64,000 nt of DNA from positions 2,271,345 through 2,335,344 of the forward strand of contig NZ_VCIX01000092.1 in NCBI RefSeq assembly GCF_006345825.1. The letters run 5' to 3'. Origin of the DNA: Paenibacillus paridis. Lineage in GTDB: Bacteria > Bacillota > Bacilli > Paenibacillales > Paenibacillaceae. The position numbers were made by a program, and so were the translations under genes. The notes under the pieces were generated by a model. It made no database searches and was not told the DNA's origin. It saw nothing but the letters and a program-made list of their open reading frames with translations. Positions 51,653-60,650 of this stretch are shown in pieces (positions within the stretch are counted from its first letter, which is position 1; every line of letters starts with the position of its first letter).

Positions 51653-53278
51653 TTATTTTTTCAGATTTGCATGATAACGATCCAGAGCTGTTTGATAGAT
51701 TTCCATTAATTCTTCTAGGCCCATCTTGTCCAGTGTCTTCAGATAGTTGTCCCATTCCTTATCTGCGCCACCATCCACAATGAATCTTCCTCTTTGAGTA
51801 TTTACGTACTTAATAAGTTCAGGCTCAATTTTATTGATTTTATCCAGTTCCTCCGGCTCGAAGAAGATACCCGGATAGTTTTCCTTTTCCATATATGGAT
51901 TGTAGTATTGCTCCAGATCTTCAGCTCGCTGCTGGGCACGAGGTTCCATATCTACAACTTTTCCGAAGTCTTCAAAAGCAATGACGCCAGGTGCGCCCGA
52001 ACCCGGAGCAACCTTTTGACGGAATTCACCTGCAGATGTTCCCTCAGGAAGCGGCAGATTGACTAATTTCCCGTTTTGGTCCTTCTTGTACACGATATCC
52101 AGCGGACCCCAGTGGATTTGAGCAGCCATGTAGGGTTCAAACTGCTGGTCGATCCAGCGCATCGTGATTTCCGGATTGCTGTTCCCTTTAGTAATTACAA
52201 AAGATCCGCGACCGGGGCCACCGCCATTGGCGCGTCCAATTGTTTGATCCCCATCCGGTCCTTTCAGCGGAGACAACAGAACATAATCCTTGGCGCGTTC
52301 GGTTCCGACAACCTCTTCGACTTCCCACCAGACATAGGATCCGAGCGTTTCATCGGTTGTTTTACCTTTGGCCAGATACTGAGCTGCGTCCTGAGTGAAG
52401 GATTCTGGATCAATCAAACCCTGCTTATACCATTTTTCGTGGAAATAATTCAGAGCTTCCTTATATTCAGGCTGTGTCGCGGTGAAAATAACCTTCCCGT
52501 CGCGGACGACCCTGTGTTCCAGATTATCCGGAAGTCCAAATGCTCCGAATAGTCCGGCAATATCCATACACCACTGCATATGCATGAAACTTAACGGAAT
52601 TTCATCCTGCTTCCCATTACCGTTCGGATCCTGCGTTTTAAAAGCCAACAGAGCTTCCGTGTATTCCTCCAGCGTTTGTGGTACCTTCAAGCCGAGCTTA
52701 TCTAACCAGGCTTTATTTATAACGTGAAAAAAGGGATTTGTTCCAAGGTTATTCTCTTCCCATGAAGGCAACCCGTAAATGTGCCCATCCGGTGCCGTGA
52801 TCGATGATTTGATATCAGGCCGGCGATCGAGAAGCGCTTTCAAATTAGGAGCGTACTGATCAATTAAATCCTCCAGCGGAATGATGGTCCCATCTTTACC
52901 GTAATTGATTAACTCGTAATCAGTGAATCCTGCTGCATAAAAGGCATCCGGCAAATCACCACTTGCGAGCAGCAGATTTTTCTTTTCTGTATAATCGGTG
53001 TCAGGAATGTTCTCCCAATTAACTTTCACATTGGTATCCTTTTCCAGACGATTGAAAATTTCCATTTCCGTGAACTCTGGTGCCAATGCTGCTTTCGGGG
53101 ATACCATTCTTAATGACACTACTTCGTTAACAATCGGAAGACCGGTTTGATTAAAATTCGTTTCCTGATTCTTACTTCCAGCCTGATTATTTGCCCCGTT
53201 ACCATTTCCTGAGCATCCGCTTACCGCAAAAGCTCCAGCAAGCATTACAATTCCAGCACCCTTGAATAAAGATTTCAT
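51653..53278 (-). CDS. Extracellular solute-binding lipoprotein, presumed fructo-oligosaccharide binding
   Basis: Binding lipoprotein of 541 residues; start ATG 53278 with GGGGAGG upstream. Signal peptide with lipobox AGAFAVSGC and an Asn/Gly-rich linker. The mature protein (LRMVSPKAALAPEFTEMEIF, VKVNWENIPDTDYTEKKNLL) is a long LplA-like member. Because it sits between its permeases and three GH32 enzymes, and the operon has LacI operators, its ligand is probably levan- or inulin-derived oligofructose. The gap to the LplC gene is 107 bases and to the fusion gene 28 bases. Confidence 0.92.
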   Translation of the reverse strand: MKSLFKGAGIVMLAGAFAVSGCSGNGNGANNQAGSKNQETNFNQTGLPIVNEVVSLRMVSPKAALAPEFTEMEIFNRLEKDTNVKVNWENIPDTDYTEKKNLLLASGDLPDAFYAAGFTDYELINYGKDGTIIPLEDLIDQYAPNLKALLDRRPDIKSSITAPDGHIYGLPSWEENNLGTNPFFHVINKAWLDKLGLKVPQTLEEYTEALLAFKTQDPNGNGKQDEIPLSFMHMQWCMDIAGLFGAFGLPDNLEHRVVRDGKVIFTATQPEYKEALNYFHEKWYKQGLIDPESFTQDAAQYLAKGKTTDETLGSYVWWEVEEVVGTERAKDYVLLSPLKGPDGDQTIGRANGGGPGRGSFVITKGNSNPEITMRWIDQQFEPYMAAQIHWGPLDIVYKKDQNGKLVNLPLPEGTSAGEFRQKVAPGSGAPGVIAFEDFGKVVDMEPRAQQRAEDLEQYYNPYMEKENYPGIFFEPEELDKINKIEPELIKYVNTQRGRFIVDGGADKEWDNYLKTLDKMGLEELMEIYQTALDRYHANLKK

Positions 53279-53385
53279 TTGTACATTACCTCCCCTTATT
53301 TCGTTACGCGAGCGTAAATCTTATATTGCTTTTCCTCAGTATTCATCTGCTCTTGTGCATCCCCCCTTTCAAGATCCTGCAAGTA

Positions 53386-54282
53386 TCAACCTTTGATCGA
53401 GCCGATCATTACACCTTTAACAAAATACTTCTGCAGGAAAGGATACAATATGAGCAGCGGCAAACTGGATACCATAATGACACCGTATTTGATCAGTTCT
53501 GTAACGCGCATCTTGGCTGCATAGGATTCCACATCGATCATCATGCCGGAGTTGACCTGATTCTGGACAAGGATGTTTCGAAGCACCAGTTGTAGCGGAT
53601 ACTTGCTCTCATCGTTCAGGTAAATTAAAGCATCGAAGAACCCATTCCAGAAGCCAACAACATGATACAACACCATTACCGCTAGGATGGACTTGGACAA
53701 GGGTAAGACGATGCTCCAAAAGAATCTAGTGTTGGAACATCCGTCAATAGAGGCTGCTTCCCACATCTCATCCGGGATAGACGACTGGAAAAAAGTTCTT
53801 ACAATGATGATATTGAATACACCGCCTGCTCCGGGTATGACAAGTGCCCACATTGTATTCAGCAAGTGCAGATCCTTAATCAGCAAATAAGTTGGAATTA
53901 AACCGCCGCTAAAGAACATTGTGACCAGCAAAAACCACATAATCGCTGATTTCCCCGCCAGATTTCTACGGGCTAACGGGTAGGCCGCAAACACAGTCAC
54001 GGTTACTCCAATTAATGTTCCCAGCGTTGCATATAAAATCGAATTGGCATATCCGATCCATATGGAGGAATCACTGAAAATCCGATCATAACCGTCTAGC
54101 GTGAAGCCTTTCGGAAACAGCCAAACCTCACCTGAGTAGATATAATTGGGATCACTAAGTGATGCAACCAGCACAAAGTACAACGGATATAATACGAGCA
54201 GCATAATGATGGTCAACAGAAAGTAATTGATGATGTCAAACCACGCGTCTCCTCTGCTCTTTCGCTTCAATAATGAATTCAA
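53386..54282 (-). CDS. Carbohydrate ABC transporter permease, LplC/YtcP type
   Basis: Second permease of the fructan importer, 298 residues, starting with TTG 54282; GGAGG is seven bases upstream and overlaps the stop of the preceding gene. Six predicted helices, first at FDIINYFLLTIIMLLVLYPL. EAA loop EAASIDGCSNTRFFWSIVLP; C-terminus FVKGVMIGSIKG. It belongs to the same operon as the binding protein and the GH32 enzymes. Confidence 0.92.
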   Translation of the reverse strand: MNSLLKRKSRGDAWFDIINYFLLTIIMLLVLYPLYFVLVASLSDPNYIYSGEVWLFPKGFTLDGYDRIFSDSSIWIGYANSILYATLGTLIGVTVTVFAAYPLARRNLAGKSAIMWFLLVTMFFSGGLIPTYLLIKDLHLLNTMWALVIPGAGGVFNIIIVRTFFQSSIPDEMWEAASIDGCSNTRFFWSIVLPLSKSILAVMVLYHVVGFWNGFFDALIYLNDESKYPLQLVLRNILVQNQVNSGMMIDVESYAAKMRVTELIKYGVIMVSSLPLLILYPFLQKYFVKGVMIGSIKG

Positions 54283-54294
54283 AAGTATTCCTCC

Positions 54295-55212
54295 TTACCA
54301 GAGACTGGTTTCTGTCATTTTTTTGGCAATCCGGTTTACGGTGAAAATCAGAATAATATTAATTAATGAGTTGAATAGACCAACTGCCGTAGAAAAGCTG
54401 TATTGAGCCTTCTGAATCCCCATTTCATATACATAGGTTGGGATAATATTGGAGGTAGCATAATTCAAATCGCTCTGCATAAGGAACGCTTTCTCAAAGC
54501 CAATACTCATAATGTTGCCAAGTGCGAGAATCAGCAAAATAACGATCGTCGGCAGAATGCTTGGAATATCCACATACCATACACGCTTCCATTTACTCGC
54601 TCCATCCATAATCGCCGCTTCATGTAGTTCTGGATTGACACCGGCAAGAGCAGCAAGGTAGATAATGGTGGCAAATCCTGTTTCCTGCCAGATACCTGAT
54701 AGTATATACAGAGGACGAAACCAGCCTGCATCGGCCATAAACAGAATTGGATCTCCTCCGAACAAGGTAATGACGTGATTCACAATTCCGCTATTTGGAG
54801 ACAAAAAAACTTTAAGCATGCCGATTAGCACAACGGTAGATATAAAGTGCGGTGCATAAATCACTGTCTGTACAAATTTCTTGTACGTCTTACCCAGCAT
54901 CTGATTCAGCATGATCGCGATTATGATTGGAGCCGGGAAACCAAACAACAACGAAAGGAAACTGAGTGAGAGCGTATTCGTGATAATGGTCCAGAAGTTA
55001 TAAGAATTGAAAAAATCTATAAAGTGCTGGAATCCAACCCACTCACTTCCCCAGACCCCCTGACTTGGTGAGAAATCTTTAAAAGCAATCTGCACCCCAT
55101 ACATTGGATAATACTTAAACACGAGGTAAAGAATAATGATTGGCAATAAAAACAGGTAAAGCTCATAGTCACGTTTGACCCTGCTCCACATGTTATGTTT
55201 TGGTTTGATCAT
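54295..55212 (-). CDS. Carbohydrate ABC transporter permease, LplB type
   Basis: First permease of the fructan importer, about 305 residues. I start at ATG 55212 (MIKPKHNMW) because GGGGGAT lies six bases upstream; the frame extends 43 codons further into the operator region without a site. Helix 1 is YLFLLPIIILYLVFKYYPMY; the EAA loop is EAAIMDGASKWKRVWYVDIP; the C-terminus is IAKKMTETSLW. It is the first gene of the operon, and a LacI-type operator lies 68 bases upstream of its start. Confidence 0.92.
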   Translation of the reverse strand: MIKPKHNMWSRVKRDYELYLFLLPIIILYLVFKYYPMYGVQIAFKDFSPSQGVWGSEWVGFQHFIDFFNSYNFWTIITNTLSLSFLSLLFGFPAPIIIAIMLNQMLGKTYKKFVQTVIYAPHFISTVVLIGMLKVFLSPNSGIVNHVITLFGGDPILFMADAGWFRPLYILSGIWQETGFATIIYLAALAGVNPELHEAAIMDGASKWKRVWYVDIPSILPTIVILLILALGNIMSIGFEKAFLMQSDLNYATSNIIPTYVYEMGIQKAQYSFSTAVGLFNSLINIILIFTVNRIAKKMTETSLW

Positions 55213-55279
55213 AGGATGATCCCCCCTATTGGTTGTTGAATTCACGATTATTCTCCCTTTCAAGTATAAGTAATCATTT

Positions 55280-55294
55280 TTGAAACGTTTCCAA
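55280..55294. promoter_or_regulatory. LacI-type operator at the fructan importer promoter
   Basis: TTGAAACGTTTCCAA, near-palindromic around the central CG, 68 bases upstream of the LplB start. The reverse complement matches TTGGAAACGTTTCAA at 56516-56530. A TATACT on the minus strand just downstream could be the -10 box, so binding would block transcription. Confidence 0.75.
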
Positions 55295-55396
55295 CTTAGA
55301 TTTAGAGAAACCTGGGTTGGTAGATCTATATCAAGAATCAACTGATTAAGCTGATTTTTTTCAATCTTTTATAAGTGTTAGGCAATAAAAGTGTTT

Positions 55397-55411
55397 TTGA
55401 AACGTTTCCAA
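55397..55411. promoter_or_regulatory. LacI-type operator, second copy
   Basis: Identical to the site at 55280 (TTGAAACGTTTCCAA), 117 bases away, about 11 helical turns. Two such sites could let one LacI tetramer or two dimers act across the importer promoter; it also lies just behind the end of the LacI gene. Confidence 0.72.
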
Positions 55412-55480
55412 TTTAGGAGGAAAAACTTCAGTTGAAATTTAATTACACAACATCGCTGAAGTTTTCCAATCCAAATGGAA

Positions 55481-56449
55481 TCATGTAGTTTCACCTTGCT
55501 TGAAAATAACGGGGATATGATACACTTGCTTATCTAAAGGTATACCATCGATTTTGTTATAGAGCAGTCTGATTGTCATGCGTGCCATCTCTTCCACCGG
55601 CTGCCTGATCGTTGATAAGATAGGATGAAAATAAGGATTATCCTGAATTCCATCATAACCTATGACTTTTACATCTTCTGGAATGCGAATCCCCTTCCTG
55701 CGTGCTTTATCTATATAGTTGGCAGCCAGCATATCGGTAATCGCAAAAATACCATCTACATCGCCATGCTCGTTAAGGAACTCGTTAATAAAGGCATTCT
55801 CATCCACTATGGGATCTGGCTTCTCGTAGATGATATAATCAATCCCCAAAGCTTCCGCTTCGTGAATGAATCCTTGTCTACGGTTCATGGTTTCGCTAAA
55901 AACAGAAGTGACGCTTCCCATAAAAGCCGTCTTCCTTGCTCCCGCTTTCACAAGCTCCCTTAAAGCAAGACGTCCTCCCTCATAATTATCTGAAGTCACA
56001 CAGGTAATACTCTTGTTAAAGTGTCTGTCGATGCTTACAATCGGAATGTCGTTGCTCACATTATTCTCAATATCGTTGTAAGTTATGCCAACAATACCAG
56101 CCACTTTATTCTGCCGAAGCATATCCAGATAATACAGCTCCTTCTCAGGTTTGCCGCCGCTATTGCATAACATAAGCTTAAAGCCCTCTCGGTCCAATTC
56201 ATCCTCAATGTAATAAGCCAACTCAGAAAAGAATGGATTCCAAATGCTTGGAAGTAGCAGAGCTACCATCTTAGATTTCTGCATCTTGAAATTCCGTGCT
56301 ACTTCATTTGGGAAATAATTCAGTTCTTGAATGGCTTCCTCTACTTTTTTGCGTGTCTTGGGTTTTACAGCGCCAGAGCTGTTAATGACTCTGGATACTG
56401 TTCCTACAGCAACGCCGGCTAAGTTAGCTACATCTTTAATACTTGTCAT
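55481..56449 (-). CDS. LacI family transcriptional regulator of the fructan locus
   Basis: Repressor of 322 residues, start ATG 56449 with GGGGG six bases upstream. Helix-turn-helix at the N-terminus (SIKDVANLAGVAVGTVSRVI) and hinge NYFPNEVARNFKMQKS. The periplasmic-binding-like effector domain (about 60-322) contains MVALLLPSIWNPFFSELAYY and VKVIGYDGIQDNPYFHPILS. It lies directly upstream of the importer operon on the same strand, and four matching operators flank it: two before the importer, two before itself. The effector is probably a fructose-containing sugar or a phosphate of it; the sequence does not show which. Confidence 0.93.
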   Translation of the reverse strand: MTSIKDVANLAGVAVGTVSRVINSSGAVKPKTRKKVEEAIQELNYFPNEVARNFKMQKSKMVALLLPSIWNPFFSELAYYIEDELDREGFKLMLCNSGGKPEKELYYLDMLRQNKVAGIVGITYNDIENNVSNDIPIVSIDRHFNKSITCVTSDNYEGGRLALRELVKAGARKTAFMGSVTSVFSETMNRRQGFIHEAEALGIDYIIYEKPDPIVDENAFINEFLNEHGDVDGIFAITDMLAANYIDKARRKGIRIPEDVKVIGYDGIQDNPYFHPILSTIRQPVEEMARMTIRLLYNKIDGIPLDKQVYHIPVIFKQGETT

Positions 56450-56492
56450 TTTATACCCCCAAACTCTCTAGCAAATCTATAATAGCACCAAA

Positions 56493-56530
56493 GTGGAAAC
56501 GTTTCAATAATAATTTTGGAAACGTTTCAA
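56493..56530. promoter_or_regulatory. Two LacI-type operators before the lacI-type gene
   Basis: GTGGAAACGTTTCAA at 56493-56507 and TTGGAAACGTTTCAA at 56516-56530, 23 bases apart, 44-81 bases upstream of the regulator start. They match the importer operators in reverse complement and imply autoregulation. The same core also resembles a cre site, so CcpA input is possible. Confidence 0.75.
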
Positions 56531-56679
56531 ATTTGATTAATTTATTTTTTATCTGAAAATAATAGGAGTGATTTTAAATTCTGTATTACGCAACCAGATC
56601 ATCATGTCTGCATATATCCCCCAATCAATACAAACATAAATATGTCGTTCTGGCTTTAGTACTCAGTAGTCCATATAGA

Positions 56680-56718
56680 ACAGGTCAGCAATTTCCCCCT
56701 AGGAATGCGCTGACCTGT
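56680..56718 (-). terminator. Hairpin behind the LysR gene
   Basis: ACAGGTCAGC and GCTGACCTGT form a perfect 10 bp stem around a 19-base loop, 20 bases after the LysR stop codon. Only TCTAT follows on the minus strand, so termination strength is uncertain. Confidence 0.55.
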
Positions 56719-56737
56719 ACAGATTAGATTAAACGGT

Positions 56738-57637
56738 TTAATTTTTCTCTTGTAAAGCAAGAACTTCCCTTGCTGCTTCTATGAAAGATAATATGATTGG
56801 TGAAAGCCACTTGTCTTTATGCCACAACATTTGTGTATACACGTGCAAGTCCGGAATTTGCCATAGAAGGGCAACAAGTTCTCCGCGTTCAACTTCGGCT
56901 TCCGCTACAATTTCAGGAAGAAAAGCAATACCGATTCCCGAAATTGCACATTGTTTAATGGCCTCGGCACTTTGAAACTCTAAATATGTAATGCTATCAA
57001 TGCCCTCTTTCTCAAATGACCGGTCAAACATAGTACGATAGGGACAACCCTTTTCATTCGTTAAGAACACTTCCCCATGAAAATCTTCCAGCTGTAACAA
57101 AGTTCGTTTTGCGAGCGGGTGGTCTGGAGCTGCGAACAATCGGAAAGTTTCTTTCAGCAACGGGTCCACGGTAAGTCCACTTGAGCGAATAGGTTCATCT
57201 AACATATAGACGACATCTGCGGTTCCATCAAAGAGTGTTTGCTTGAGCTCTTGATTAGGAACGGAGCGGAAGATCAGACGAACTCCCGGATGCTGCGAAC
57301 GAAACCGTTGAAAGACAGCTGGAAGCCGATAGGCGCAAATTACCTCGTTGGCACTTATCGTTAGGGTACCGCTTAGAATTTCATTGTCATGAACGTCGCT
57401 GCGAGCTTCGTCCAATTTGTTAAGAACACCTTGGATATGAGTTAAAAAGCGTTTACCCGCAGTTGTGATTACGAGCTGTTTGCCCAAGCGATCAAAGAGA
57501 CGAACTCCAAGCTCATCCTCCAATGCTTTGATTTGCATCGTGACGTTGGAAGGGACGTAGTTCAGCACTTCCGCAGCCCGAGTGAAATTTAATGTTGATG
57601 CAACCGTGCGGAACGTCTTCAGTTGGCGCAACTCCAT
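56738..57637 (-). CDS. LysR family transcriptional regulator
   Basis: Full-length LysR regulator, 299 residues; start ATG 57637 with GGGAGA upstream. N-terminal winged helix-turn-helix MELRQLKTFRTVASTLNFTR with AEVLNYVPSNVTMQIKALED. The effector domain (about 90-299) contains LTISANEVICAYRLPAVFQR and ISGIGIAFLPEIVAEAEVER. It is divergent from the MetX-like hydrolase gene at 57781 with a 143-base gap and probably controls it. The effector is unknown. Confidence 0.93.
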   Translation of the reverse strand: MELRQLKTFRTVASTLNFTRAAEVLNYVPSNVTMQIKALEDELGVRLFDRLGKQLVITTAGKRFLTHIQGVLNKLDEARSDVHDNEILSGTLTISANEVICAYRLPAVFQRFRSQHPGVRLIFRSVPNQELKQTLFDGTADVVYMLDEPIRSSGLTVDPLLKETFRLFAAPDHPLAKRTLLQLEDFHGEVFLTNEKGCPYRTMFDRSFEKEGIDSITYLEFQSAEAIKQCAISGIGIAFLPEIVAEAEVERGELVALLWQIPDLHVYTQMLWHKDKWLSPIILSFIEAAREVLALQEKN

Positions 57638-57780
57638 TATACGATCTCCCTTATACTTTCAATATTATTGAACACTACATTGAATTCCATTCACTTTTAT
57701 TGAGAGTACCATAGGTCTATACTAAGCACAAGAAATCACATACAGAACGTGTGGTTTCATTGGAAGGGAGCGATTATACG

Positions 57781-58800
57781 ATGGATTATGAAATTTTTAA
57801 TTTGGGTGATGTAACTTTGCAATCAGGAGTGACGATGCCAAACGCTTTTCTTGCTTATAAAACATATGGAAAATTAAATGAACAGAAAGATAATGTCATT
57901 ATCTATCCAACTGCTTTTGGTGACCAGCATATTCAGAATGAATGGCTGATTGGCAGCGAGATGGCACTGGATCCGCAGAACTATTTTATTATCGTTCCAA
58001 ATCTGCTGGGCAACGGACTATCTTCGTCCCCCAGTAACACGCCTCCACCATTCGATCGGGCTCATTTTCCGCAGGTAACTATCTATGATAACGTTAGATT
58101 ACAGCATCGGCTGGTGACCGAAAAATTCGGAATTCAAAAGATTGCTCTCGTAGTTGGGTGGTCCATGGGAGGCATTCAAGCATTTCAATGGGGTGCAAGT
58201 TATCCAGAGATGGTGGAACGAATTGCACCTTTCTCGGGAATTGCCAAGCCTTGGCCCCATACATTTGTGGTCCTAGAAGGTTTGAAAGCTTCGCTGCTGG
58301 CTGCAGTAGGCTTCGATTCAACTAAACTAAACCAGTTGACTTCTGCAAACTTGCGCGCCGTTGGCCGGGTATATGCGGGCTGGGGATTATCGCATGCGTT
58401 TTATAGAGAGGAGCTTTATCTCAAGCTGGAATTTGACTCCATGGAAGATTTTATGGCTGGGGTCTGGGAAAATAGCTTTATGAAGATGGATCCGCATAAT
58501 GTCTTGGCCATGTTATGGACAGGCCAACATGCAGATATTAGTGCAAACCCCTCCTATAACGGAGATTTCGATAAGGCGCTTATGAGTATTAAAGCTCTAG
58601 CCTACATTATGCCGGGGAGCACGGATCTCTTCTGCACTGCGGAGGATAATGAATACGAAGCAAAGCTTATACCTAATTCTTTTTATATCCCAATCCAGTC
58701 GGTCTGGGGCCATTTTGCCGGTCGCGGAATCAACAGTACCGATAATCAATTTATTGATAATAACCTAAAACACTTGTTGGCACTTAGCACAAACAGATAG
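57781..58800 (+). CDS. Alpha/beta hydrolase, homoserine O-acetyltransferase (MetX)-like
   Basis: Alpha/beta-hydrolase-fold protein of 339 residues. ATG 57781 (MDYEIFNLG) is chosen because GGAAGGGAG is well placed; the longer frame begins at GTG 57751. Nucleophile elbow GWSMGG with Ser, oxyanion region GNGLSSSPSNTPPPFDRAHF, and a catalytic His in VWGHFAGRG near the end. MetX enzymes acylate homoserine, but this group also contains unassigned hydrolases without the homoserine-specific residues, and no methionine genes lie nearby, so the substrate is uncertain. It is controlled most likely by the divergent LysR protein. Confidence 0.85.
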   Translation: MDYEIFNLGDVTLQSGVTMPNAFLAYKTYGKLNEQKDNVIIYPTAFGDQHIQNEWLIGSEMALDPQNYFIIVPNLLGNGLSSSPSNTPPPFDRAHFPQVTIYDNVRLQHRLVTEKFGIQKIALVVGWSMGGIQAFQWGASYPEMVERIAPFSGIAKPWPHTFVVLEGLKASLLAAVGFDSTKLNQLTSANLRAVGRVYAGWGLSHAFYREELYLKLEFDSMEDFMAGVWENSFMKMDPHNVLAMLWTGQHADISANPSYNGDFDKALMSIKALAYIMPGSTDLFCTAEDNEYEAKLIPNSFYIPIQSVWGHFAGRGINSTDNQFIDNNLKHLLALSTNR

Positions 58801-58983
58801 ATCGTCATTTGCATTAGATGTTCTGTCAGACTAAGCAAGATTCGCAATCCTCTGTTCAGTTAATTCTCTCATGTATCAATAACTTAACCGATCGTATTTG
58901 AGGTCACCAGAACTTACTGGAGCTAATGCATGATCTTCTAATTGCACATCCGACACCAGAATTTCGCTCAAATCACGAATTGA

Positions 58984-59178
58984 TACTCCCATCTGACATA
59001 TAATCCAGTTATCGTTGTTTTGTCATTAAAAAAGTGCGTTGCTGCTGGAATCCAAAGAAACATAGAGCTCGATGAAACCATCAATACCTTTACCATAGAT
59101 GAAACCGACTACGAATACACCAAGCGGTACAATGTTGCCCTACCAGCGACTGCAAAGGACGATCAAATAAAGTCCTAA
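58984..59178 (+). other. Orphan open frame ending in a repeated hairpin
   Basis: An open stretch without standard early start reads KKCVAAGIQRNIELDETINT and FTIDETDYEYTKRYNVALPA before its stop at 59176-59178, which lies inside repeat copy 2. The composition is protein-like, so it may be the C-terminal end of a lost gene. The rest of the 58801-59240 gap shows no feature. Confidence 0.3.
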
Positions 59179-59200
59179 TCAGTCGCTGATTTATTCAACT
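59144..59200. repeat. Repeated hairpin element, copy 2
   Basis: CAGCGACTG...AGGAC / GTCCT...CAGTCGCTG is a strong imperfect palindrome followed by ATTTATTCAACT. It shares its inner box AGTCCTAA and tail GTCGCTGATTTATT with the copy at 35082-35133. Both copies lie beside gene debris. Confidence 0.6.
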
Positions 59201-59240
59201 AAAGTATCCCATTAGTAAAATTAACTTTTATTAGTAAATA

Positions 59241-60326
59241 TCAAAAGGTAGGAGCAGGTGATTCATCAATTTTAATACGAAGTAAACTATAAGGTTTTTG
59301 TCGCAAGTCTTTTCCATAATGAAATCTTGCCTGCCGATGTAGTTGGTTCACAATAACATATAAGTATTGATCTGGACCAATAGAAAAAGTATCTGGCCAT
59401 AAGATTCTCGGATCATGTGCGATGGTCTCCATTATTCCATTCGGCCATATCTTTCGAATACTATCGTTTTCATAGTCTCCAGCGTAAACGTTTCCTTTTG
59501 CATCGGTTATCATTCCATCGGACGCACCTTTTTCTCCCCAATACTTCACATGATAACTTAATTTGAAATCCGGTATCGTTCTGTCTCTTAGGGCTTCTGC
59601 CGAGATCGAGTATAGTTGACGACTGGTTAGCGGACAAAAAAATATAATTTTACCATCAGGAGAAATCGCTAGACCATCAGAGGCCATCCGAAAGGGAGAC
59701 GTCAAACCATCTGCGTTTCGATTCATCAAAACTTCACCTTCCACTTTAGGTAAAAAATACGGATCGGGTGAAGTTGAATTTGCTCCATTTAACCGTCTTA
59801 ACGCACTTCCATTTTCTAAATTCAAGACTATAATTGCGCCTGGACCTTTTGAAGAAGAATCCGTTATATAGGCGTAACCTGATGTACCAACACGAAAATC
59901 AAATCGGACGTCATTCAGATACGTGGTTGGCAAGACAGCATCTTCATCAAACGAATATACATTTCTTATTGTATTTGTTTTTAAATCTACGGCTACTAAT
60001 TTTGCCCCTCCTTTAATCGGCTCAGAAAAATTTGGTGCCGCCGTATCCAATACCCACAGGGTTCCTCTTCCGTCAGCAATTACACTTTGGACACTGATGA
60101 AGGACTCAGTAATATTCAAAGGGTTTATCAAATTCGTTTCTAAATTAGGATAAGGCTGCAATTGGCCCTCGACAATTTCCGCTACTGTAAATCTTACGTC
60201 ATCTCCCCATTTCGGGAAGCAAATGAAGATACGTCCGGTTTCTGATACGCTAACGCCTGTAGGCATTGCCCCATAAAATGTATAAACGAGTTCTAACTTA
60301 CCGAAATATTTTTCAATAGGTAACAT
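59241..60326 (-). CDS. Royal jelly/yellow family (MRJP-like) beta-propeller protein
   Basis: Protein of about 361 residues matching the major royal jelly/yellow family: AMPTGVSVSETGRIFICFPK at the start, ISVQSVIADGRGTLWVLDTA, LNDVRFDFRVGTSGYAYITD and ITDAKGNVYAGDYENDSIRK further on. These are six-bladed propellers; bacterial members are poorly characterised, some thought to be lactonase-like. ATG 60326 (MLPIEKYFG) follows GGGGAGG by 13 bases; GTG 60353 is an alternative. There is no signal peptide, so it is probably cytoplasmic. It stands alone. Confidence 0.85.
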   Translation of the reverse strand: MLPIEKYFGKLELVYTFYGAMPTGVSVSETGRIFICFPKWGDDVRFTVAEIVEGQLQPYPNLETNLINPLNITESFISVQSVIADGRGTLWVLDTAAPNFSEPIKGGAKLVAVDLKTNTIRNVYSFDEDAVLPTTYLNDVRFDFRVGTSGYAYITDSSSKGPGAIIVLNLENGSALRRLNGANSTSPDPYFLPKVEGEVLMNRNADGLTSPFRMASDGLAISPDGKIIFFCPLTSRQLYSISAEALRDRTIPDFKLSYHVKYWGEKGASDGMITDAKGNVYAGDYENDSIRKIWPNGIMETIAHDPRILWPDTFSIGPDQYLYVIVNQLHRQARFHYGKDLRQKPYSLLRIKIDESPAPTF

Positions 60327-60493
60327 AGGTTTTTGATATCCTCCCCGACACACTGGATATTACCTATATATGTGTAAAAATTTTTCTAATGACTGGCGCT
60401 TAACTTTTTCTAACCGAAACGCAGCTTCAATTATTTTTTTTCGTTTTTTTAATTTATAGCTACCGACTCTAAATTTTGAAATGTTCACAACAT

Positions 60494-60530
60494 CGGAAAA
60501 ACAAAAAGCTTCGGCACAAACCGAAGCCTT
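60494..60530 (-). terminator. Rho-independent terminator of the small helical protein gene
   Basis: On the minus strand GGCTTCGG pairs with CCGAAGC around TTTGTG, followed by TTTTTGTTTTT. It lies about 120 bases after the stop codon at 60651. Confidence 0.8.
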
Positions 60531-60650
60531 CTGAGGTTAATCTTCGTTAGTTTGCTCCTACGAATGTCACGTTAACGCTTAATCAACCTGACTTTACTTG
60601 TAGCGTAAAGAAGATGAATTTTTGCAAAGCCCATCAGCGCCAAGACTGTT

